DNA of 10,364 nt, taken from assembly GCA_034104265.1 (NCBI GenBank), contig JAXEEE010000116.1, positions 1 through 10,364 of the forward strand, read 5' to 3'. Below, one piece after another: positions 5,592-10,364 of this stretch. Position 1 is the stretch's first letter. Every line of letters starts with the position of its first letter. The DNA is from UBA11524 sp034104265 (lineage in GTDB: Bacteria; Bacillota; Clostridia; Christensenellales; Aristaeellaceae). The notes below the pieces were generated by a model. The model did no database searches. It was not told the origin of the DNA and saw nothing but the letters and a program-made list of their open reading frames with translations. The position numbers were made by a program, and so were the translations under genes.

Positions 5592-8579
5592 ATGCCCATG
5601 AACATCGGCAGGCAATGGGAGGACCGGCTGCGCATCTGGGGCGAGGAGCTGGAGAAGCGCTACGTCGCGCGCCGTTTCCCCCTGCAGGTCAGTTTTTTCA
5701 CCACCATGGATCATTTGCCCCTGGCGCAGGCTGCGCAGGGGCCTTTTCAGCCTGCGCCCGAGGGCACGCGCTGGGGCCGGAAATGGGAGTACGGCTGGTT
5801 CCGCACCAGGGCGGAGGTGCCCGCGGAGCTTGCCGGGCTGCGGCTGACGCTGTCCCTGGGCGTGGGCGAGGAAATGCTGGTGTGGGTCAACGGCCGGGAG
5901 GCCGGGGCCATTGACAAGAAGCACCGGCACATCACCCTGACCCGCTGCGCCCGGGCCGGAGAGGTCTTTGACATTTTCGCGGAGTGCTACGCGGGCCACG
6001 GCCCCCGCATGGAGGGCGCAGGCCCCGCGGCCCCCGACGAGATCACTGTGCCCGAGCCGCCGGAGCATCAGCAGACCATCCGGGCCTCCTGCCTGTGCGT
6101 GTGGAACGAGCCGGTGTTCCAGGCGTCCATGGATTATCAGACGCTGTACAGCCTGGTCAGGCGCCTACCGGAGAAGAGCCTGCGGGCCATGAAGATCACC
6201 CAGGGGCTGAAGCGCTTCGCCCTGGAGGCGGACTTCGAGCTGCCCCTGATCGACATGACCCGCAGCGTGTCCGAGGCGGCACGGCGGCATTTGCAGCCCC
6301 TGCTCCAGTGCCGCAACGGCTCCACCGCGCCGGAGTACACCGTCTTCGGCCAGTCCCACCTGGACATGGCCTGGCTGTGGCCGGTGGAGGAAACCATGCG
6401 CAAGTCGGCCCGCACCTACTGTAACCAGCTGGCACTGATGGAGGAATACCCGGAGTACCGCTTCCTCATGTGCGAGCCGCCCATCATCGAGTATCTGCGC
6501 TCACTGTACCCTCAGGTGTTCCGGCGGGTGATAGACAAAGCCCGGGAAGGCGCGTTCCTGCCCGAGGGCGCCATGTGGATCGAGTCGGACACCAACATTC
6601 CCTCCGGCGAGAGCCTGATCCGGCAAATCGTCCGGGGGAAACGTTGGTTCCAGGAGAACCTGGGCGCGGACAGCCGCATGGCCTGGATGCCAGACACCTT
6701 CGGCTTCAGCGCCGCGCTGCCGCAGATCCTGCGCAAGTGCCAGGTACCATACTTCGCCACGCAGAAGCTGCTGCGGCAGGATCCTGAGGCCGAGCCCTTC
6801 CCCTACAACGTGTTCTGGTGGGAGGGGCTGGACGGCAGCCGGGTGCTGTCCCACATTTTCAAGAAGAACAACGCCGCCCTGAACGCCGGAGATCTCATTG
6901 CCCGCTGGGAGGACGACCGCATCCAGCAGGAGGGCATCGACGGGCTGATGTACCCCTTCGGCTACGGGGACGGTGGCGGCGGCCCCACCCGGGAAATGCT
7001 TGAAATCGCCCGCCGCTGCGCTGATCTTGAGGGTGCGCCCCGCTTGAGGATGGAAAGCCCCCTGCGCTTCTTTGAGCGGCAGGGGCAGGTGGACAACGTC
7101 TACTGCGGGGAGCTGTACCTTGCCTGGCACCGGGGTACGCTGACGGCCCAGGCGAAAACCAAGCGGGGCATCCGCCGGGCGGAGGTCACGCTGAAGCAGA
7201 CGGAATACATCATGGCCCGTCGGCTGCTGGCGGGGAAGCCCATCGACCCTGCCTGGCAGGCCACCCTCGACCACTGCTGGCAGCTGCTCCTGTTCAACCA
7301 GTTCCACGACGTGGCGGCGGGCGCGTCCATCGCCCGGGTGCATCATCGGGCGGAGGCGGAGCTGAGCCAGGCCATCCGCGAAGGCGAAGGGCTGATCCGC
7401 GCCATGCTGGGCGAGCCCGGCGAACCCCCCGTGATGTACAATCACCTCAGCTGGCCCCGCCTGTGGCAGGGTCAGGTGATTCCCGCCCAGGGCTTCGCAG
7501 CCATGGGCAATCCCCCGCCCAGCGAAACGGCCGTCTGCATCCCCGCGGAGGACGGCTATGAGCTGCGCAACGCACGCATGATCTGCCGCATCAGCAGCCG
7601 GGGCGAGGTGGTCAGCGTCCGCAGGCCGGGGGATGAACGGGAGTACCTGTCCGGCCCGGGCAACCGCTTCCTGATGTTCCGGGACGTGAACACCTGCTAC
7701 GACGCCTGGGAGCTGGCCAGCATGACGAGCCAGGCCCCCGTGGCGCTGGAGGAGCCGGTGCGCCTGTCCATGCTTGACCGTGAGGGGGGCGTATCGCTGC
7801 TGCTGGAGCGCGCATTGCATCACTCCACGCTGCGCCAGGAGATTTTCCTGGGGGACGATGCGGAGCGGCTGGACTTCATCACCCACGTCACCTGGCGGGA
7901 GCGGCACAAGCTGCTGAAGGTGTCCTTCCCGGTGAACGTGCTGGCCCGGGAGGCCCTGCAGGAGATCCAGTTCGGCTATGTGAAGCGGCCCACCCACCGC
8001 TCCAACCGGCACGACCGGGATCGCTACGAGGTCTGCAACCAGCGCTACACCGTGCTTTGCGACGGCAACGGCGGCGCGGCGGTGCTCAACGACGGCAAGT
8101 ACGGCGTGAGCGTGGAGGGCAGCGACATCCGCCTGTCCCTTTTGCGCGCGCCGCTGATGCCAGACATGACCGCCGACCAGGGGGAGCAGGACTTCACCTA
8201 CGCGTTTATGCCCTTTGCCGGGCCCTTTGAGCAGAGCCGGGTGCTGCGTCAGGCGACAGAGCTGAACGAGCCGGTCATCCCGGGCAGCGACGGCGCAGCG
8301 GACGGACTGCCGGTGTTCCTGCCGGAGAAGGCCAACATCATCGTGGACACGGTGAAGCCCTCCGACACCTGCCCCGGCGCGGTGCTGGTACGGGTCTACG
8401 AGGCCATGGGCATGGCCACCGACACCGCCGTCACGCTGCACCCGGCCATCGCCGGGGCGACGGAAACCGACATGCTGGAGGAAAACGGCCAGCCCCTGCC
8501 CATGGTTGGCGGGCTGCGGCTGCACTTCGGCGCCTTTGAAATCAAGACCATCCTGCTGCACACCGCAGGAAACCCATAA
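5592..8579 (+). CDS. Alpha-mannosidase, GH38, cytosolic Ams1/MAN2C1 type
   Basis: This is a 995-residue zinc-dependent retaining alpha-mannosidase. After an N-terminal beta-rich domain (about 1-240), the catalytic domain opens with HLDMAWLWP (H256, D258). It continues with WMPDTFGFSAALPQI (nucleophile D368), YGDGGGGPT (D460, near the expected acid/base position) and NQFHDV (H572). H256, D258, D368 and H572 match the four zinc ligands known in GH38 enzymes. The GDGGGGPT and NQFHDV wording and the preceding GELYLAWHRGT segment resemble the cytosolic Ams1/MAN2C1 branch, which trims free oligosaccharides, more than the Golgi/lysosomal branch. A helical and beta-sandwich C-terminal part (about 600-995) completes the usual length. 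No signal peptide is present. ATG 5592 (GGAG 8 bases upstream) or ATG 5598 may be the start. Every key residue is intact; the linkage cleaved (alpha-1,2, 1,3 or 1,6) is unknown. Its position directly after the uronyl hydrolase suggests it acts on the mannose uncovered by that enzyme. Confidence 0.95.
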   Translation: MPMNIGRQWEDRLRIWGEELEKRYVARRFPLQVSFFTTMDHLPLAQAAQGPFQPAPEGTRWGRKWEYGWFRTRAEVPAELAGLRLTLSLGVGEEMLVWVNGREAGAIDKKHRHITLTRCARAGEVFDIFAECYAGHGPRMEGAGPAAPDEITVPEPPEHQQTIRASCLCVWNEPVFQASMDYQTLYSLVRRLPEKSLRAMKITQGLKRFALEADFELPLIDMTRSVSEAARRHLQPLLQCRNGSTAPEYTVFGQSHLDMAWLWPVEETMRKSARTYCNQLALMEEYPEYRFLMCEPPIIEYLRSLYPQVFRRVIDKAREGAFLPEGAMWIESDTNIPSGESLIRQIVRGKRWFQENLGADSRMAWMPDTFGFSAALPQILRKCQVPYFATQKLLRQDPEAEPFPYNVFWWEGLDGSRVLSHIFKKNNAALNAGDLIARWEDDRIQQEGIDGLMYPFGYGDGGGGPTREMLEIARRCADLEGAPRLRMESPLRFFERQGQVDNVYCGELYLAWHRGTLTAQAKTKRGIRRAEVTLKQTEYIMARRLLAGKPIDPAWQATLDHCWQLLLFNQFHDVAAGASIARVHHRAEAELSQAIREGEGLIRAMLGEPGEPPVMYNHLSWPRLWQGQVIPAQGFAAMGNPPPSETAVCIPAEDGYELRNARMICRISSRGEVVSVRRPGDEREYLSGPGNRFLMFRDVNTCYDAWELASMTSQAPVALEEPVRLSMLDREGGVSLLLERALHHSTLRQEIFLGDDAERLDFITHVTWRERHKLLKVSFPVNVLAREALQEIQFGYVKRPTHRSNRHDRDRYEVCNQRYTVLCDGNGGAAVLNDGKYGVSVEGSDIRLSLLRAPLMPDMTADQGEQDFTYAFMPFAGPFEQSRVLRQATELNEPVIPGSDGAADGLPVFLPEKANIIVDTVKPSDTCPGAVLVRVYEAMGMATDTAVTLHPAIAGATETDMLEENGQPLPMVGGLRLHFGAFEIKTILLHTAGNP

Positions 8580-8583
8580 GGAG
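8578..8583 (+). promoter_or_regulatory. Ribosome-binding site of last gene, overlapping a stop codon
   Basis: AAGGAG starts within the TAA stop of the GH38 gene (8577-8579) and lies 10 bases before ATG 8594. A ribosome ending the mannosidase would sit on this site, so re-initiation is plausible. Confidence 0.7.
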
Positions 8584-8593
8584 TGGAACCCCC

Positions 8594-10225
8594 ATGAGAG
8601 CGCATTATGAACTGATTCTCCGGGACACGGACAAGGCTGTGGCGCAATCGCTGCGTATGCAGAACCTGACGGAGGGCAGCCCCTGGTACGGGGCCTTCAG
8701 CCAGCCGGACGGGGTGTATCAGGCGAAGTACGCCATTTACCGGGTGGCGGGGATGATCGCCGCCTACTGCAACCAGGGCAGCCGCTGCTACCACGACGGG
8801 CTGATTCTGGACAGGATCATGAAGGGCCTGGACTACATTGACCGGGCCCAGCATGACAACGGCCTGTTCGACTATGTGACCTGCAACTTTTTCTCCGCCC
8901 CGGACACGGCCTTCTGCATCGTAAAGCTGATCCCCCACCTGCAGTATCTGCGTTCCCGGGACAGCCTGACCCCCGACGAGGCCCTGATCCTGGCCCGGGT
9001 GGAGAGGATTGTCCATGCGGGCGGCCGGGGCCTCCTGGAGGGCGGCTTCCACACCCCCAACCACCGCTGGGCCATCGCGTCGGTGCTGGCCATGTGCGGC
9101 AGGCTCTTCCAGGAGGACGATCTGACCCGGGCAGCCTTCCAGTACCTGAAGGAGGGCATTGACTGCAATGCCGATGGCGAGTATTCCGAGAAATCCGCCG
9201 GCAACTACAACGCCGTGAACAACGACGCCATGATGCTCCTGTCCGAGGCCCTGGAGGATCCTTCCTACGAGCAGCACGTCATCCGCAACCTGCGGATGAT
9301 GCTCACCTACTGGGAGCCGGACGACAGCGTGTTCACCGCCAACTCCACCCGCTTCGACAAGGATTTGAAGGTCTATCCCGACGGCTACTACTGGGAGTAC
9401 CTGTCCCTGGGCATCCGGTACAACATTCCGGAATTCCTGGCCATGGCGAACCACATTTTCGAGGTGATCCGGGAGACGCGGATTCCTGCGCCGGACGTGC
9501 TCATCGAGCTGATGAACCACCCGGACTTCATCGATGTGGAGTCGGAGCTGTCCGGCACGCCGGATACCTACCACGCCTTCTACCGGGATTCCGGCATCGC
9601 CCGGGTACGGCGGGGCAAGTACACCTACACCGTCATGCGGGACAAGTCCAACTTCCTGTACGTGCACAACGGCTCCATCAAGCTGGCGGTGAAGATCGGC
9701 GGCAGCTTCTGCGAGCACCGGGCCTTCAAGGCGGAAACCATGACCGAGGACGAGAACGGCTTCCACCTGCATCAGCGGATGCGGGGCTGGTACTACCTGC
9801 CCTTTGCGGAAAAGCCCGGGACCAGCGACTGGTGGCAGATGGACAATACCAAAAGGGACAAGAAGCTGGGCCCGGACATGGACATTGACGTGACCATCCG
9901 GGAGACGGCGGAGGGCCTGGAGGTGGAGGTGCAGACCTCCGGCGTATCCGGCGCGCCCTGGCGGGTGGAGCTGGCCTTTGAGGGCATCACCCGCATCGGC
10001 AACGAGCACATGACCATGCCCGTCCACGGGGATGAGGTGCTGGTGCTGCGGGACTCCTTCTTTGAGGTAACGAACCCAGCATCCTCCATGCGCATCGGCC
10101 CGGCCTTCGGCGCGCACCACTTCACTGAGGGCAAGGAGGACAGCGAGGCCAAGACCCCCGGCGCGGCCACGGTGTACCTGACGGACTACACGCCCTTCCA
10201 CCATGTGATCGTCCTTCAGCCCTGA
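8594..10225 (+). CDS. Uncharacterised protein, heparinase/lyase-like architecture
   Basis: This is a 543-residue protein that I do not recognise as a characterised enzyme. Residues about 1-315 read as repeated amphipathic helices like an (alpha/alpha) toroid, with conserved-looking blocks: a DNGLFD segment, NFFSAPDTAF, GGFHTPNHRW (150-159) and DGEYSEKSAGNYNAVNND (194-211). Residues about 325-543, starting near YHAFYRDSG (326-334), are rich in beta-strands (KYTYTVM, FLYVHNGS, GLEVEVQT). This order is that of heparinase II/III and oligoalginate-lyase proteins. N156, H157, Y197, Y205 and H327 are candidate active-site residues, which is inference. No signal peptide or membrane helix is seen, so it should be cytoplasmic. 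ATG 8594 has AAGGAG 10 bases upstream; the gene is 14 bases after GH38 and the last before the terminator. A lyase producing the unsaturated ends used by the GH105 enzyme, or a glycoside hydrolase of a related toroid fold, are the two likeliest roles. Confidence 0.85.
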   Translation: MRAHYELILRDTDKAVAQSLRMQNLTEGSPWYGAFSQPDGVYQAKYAIYRVAGMIAAYCNQGSRCYHDGLILDRIMKGLDYIDRAQHDNGLFDYVTCNFFSAPDTAFCIVKLIPHLQYLRSRDSLTPDEALILARVERIVHAGGRGLLEGGFHTPNHRWAIASVLAMCGRLFQEDDLTRAAFQYLKEGIDCNADGEYSEKSAGNYNAVNNDAMMLLSEALEDPSYEQHVIRNLRMMLTYWEPDDSVFTANSTRFDKDLKVYPDGYYWEYLSLGIRYNIPEFLAMANHIFEVIRETRIPAPDVLIELMNHPDFIDVESELSGTPDTYHAFYRDSGIARVRRGKYTYTVMRDKSNFLYVHNGSIKLAVKIGGSFCEHRAFKAETMTEDENGFHLHQRMRGWYYLPFAEKPGTSDWWQMDNTKRDKKLGPDMDIDVTIRETAEGLEVEVQTSGVSGAPWRVELAFEGITRIGNEHMTMPVHGDEVLVLRDSFFEVTNPASSMRIGPAFGAHHFTEGKEDSEAKTPGAATVYLTDYTPFHHVIVLQP

Positions 10226-10235
10226 TACAGCCTTG

Positions 10236-10274
10236 CGCTGCGGGCGGAGAGCATGCTCCGTCCGCAGCGTTTTT
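10236..10274 (+). terminator. Intrinsic terminator closing the operon
   Basis: A 14-base-pair GC-rich stem is formed by CGCTGCGGGCGGAG (10236-10249) and CTCCGTCCGCAGCG (10256-10269) with a single G:T wobble and a six-base loop AGCATG. Five T residues follow at 10270-10274. It begins 10 bases after the last stop codon, so the transcript should end here. The T tract is short, but the stem is very stable. Confidence 0.9.
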
Positions 10275-10364
10275 AATGTCCGGGTGACAACATTGTTCCC
10301 CCACGAGGATTACCGCCTGCGGACGCAGAATGGAACCACCAACCGGCGCTATGCGGCGCCCCCA

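Noticed and set aside
6960..7325. GH38 motifs GYGDGGGGPT and NQFHDVAAG appeared to deviate from the familiar Golgi/lysosomal patterns
   Set aside because: These forms are usual for the cytosolic Ams1/MAN2C1 branch of GH38, so they indicate the subgroup and are not an anomaly.
10122..10304. Small minus-strand frame across the terminator
   Set aside because: It spans the terminator hairpin and the end of the last gene, has no ribosome-binding site, and has a composition typical of a shadow frame.
10284..10364. Possible start of a new gene on the + strand after the terminator (GTG 10284, frame open to the window end)
   Set aside because: Only 27 codons, no convincing ribosome-binding site, and no recognisable motif. 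A minus-strand frame ending near 10277 is also open here, so neither can be supported without more sequence.

Overview
The window is one compact, co-directional (+ strand) operon fragment from a GC-rich bacterium. It holds eight protein genes with gaps of 25 bases or less or short overlaps. It opens inside a permease gene and closes at a strong intrinsic terminator at 10236-10274. The strong purine-rich Shine-Dalgarno sites, the tight packing and the mix of a peptide-type ABC importer with cytoplasmic glycan-degrading enzymes suggest a high-GC Bacillota, for example an uncultured gut Clostridia/Oscillospirales or Christensenellales member. This is an inference with moderate to low confidence, because no phylogenetic marker gene is present.

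Region 1 (2-3931) encodes the membrane and ATPase parts of an Opp/Dpp-family ABC importer: a DppB/OppB-type permease (5'-truncated by the window edge), a DppC/OppC-type permease with an enlarged extracytoplasmic loop, and two ATPases (DppD-like and DppF-like). Both ATPases have C-terminal cysteine-rich tails of the kind that binds an iron-sulfur cluster in this family. The solute-binding protein is not in the window and may lie upstream.

Region 2 (3921-4460) is a small HAD-fold protein whose catalytic motifs deviate from the textbook set. Its start overlaps the end of the last ATPase gene.

Region 3 (4472-10225) holds three large proteins without signal peptides: a GH105/GH88-type unsaturated uronyl hydrolase, a GH38 alpha-mannosidase of the cytosolic Ams1/MAN2C1 type, and a 543-residue protein that I do not recognise as a characterised enzyme. 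The last looks like an alpha-helical toroid followed by a beta-sandwich, the layout of heparinase/alginate-lyase-type polysaccharide lyases.

Read together, the genes look like an import-then-digest unit. An oligosaccharide is taken up by a peptide-family ABC importer. Inside the cell a terminal 4,5-unsaturated uronic acid is removed by the GH105 enzyme and alpha-mannose by GH38. The unknown last protein may create the unsaturated end or attack another linkage. The pairing of an unsaturated-uronyl hydrolase with an alpha-mannosidase recalls the xanthan side chain (uronic acid on alpha-mannose), but the true substrate cannot be read from the sequence. No mobile element, tRNA, rRNA, CRISPR array or promoter is visible.
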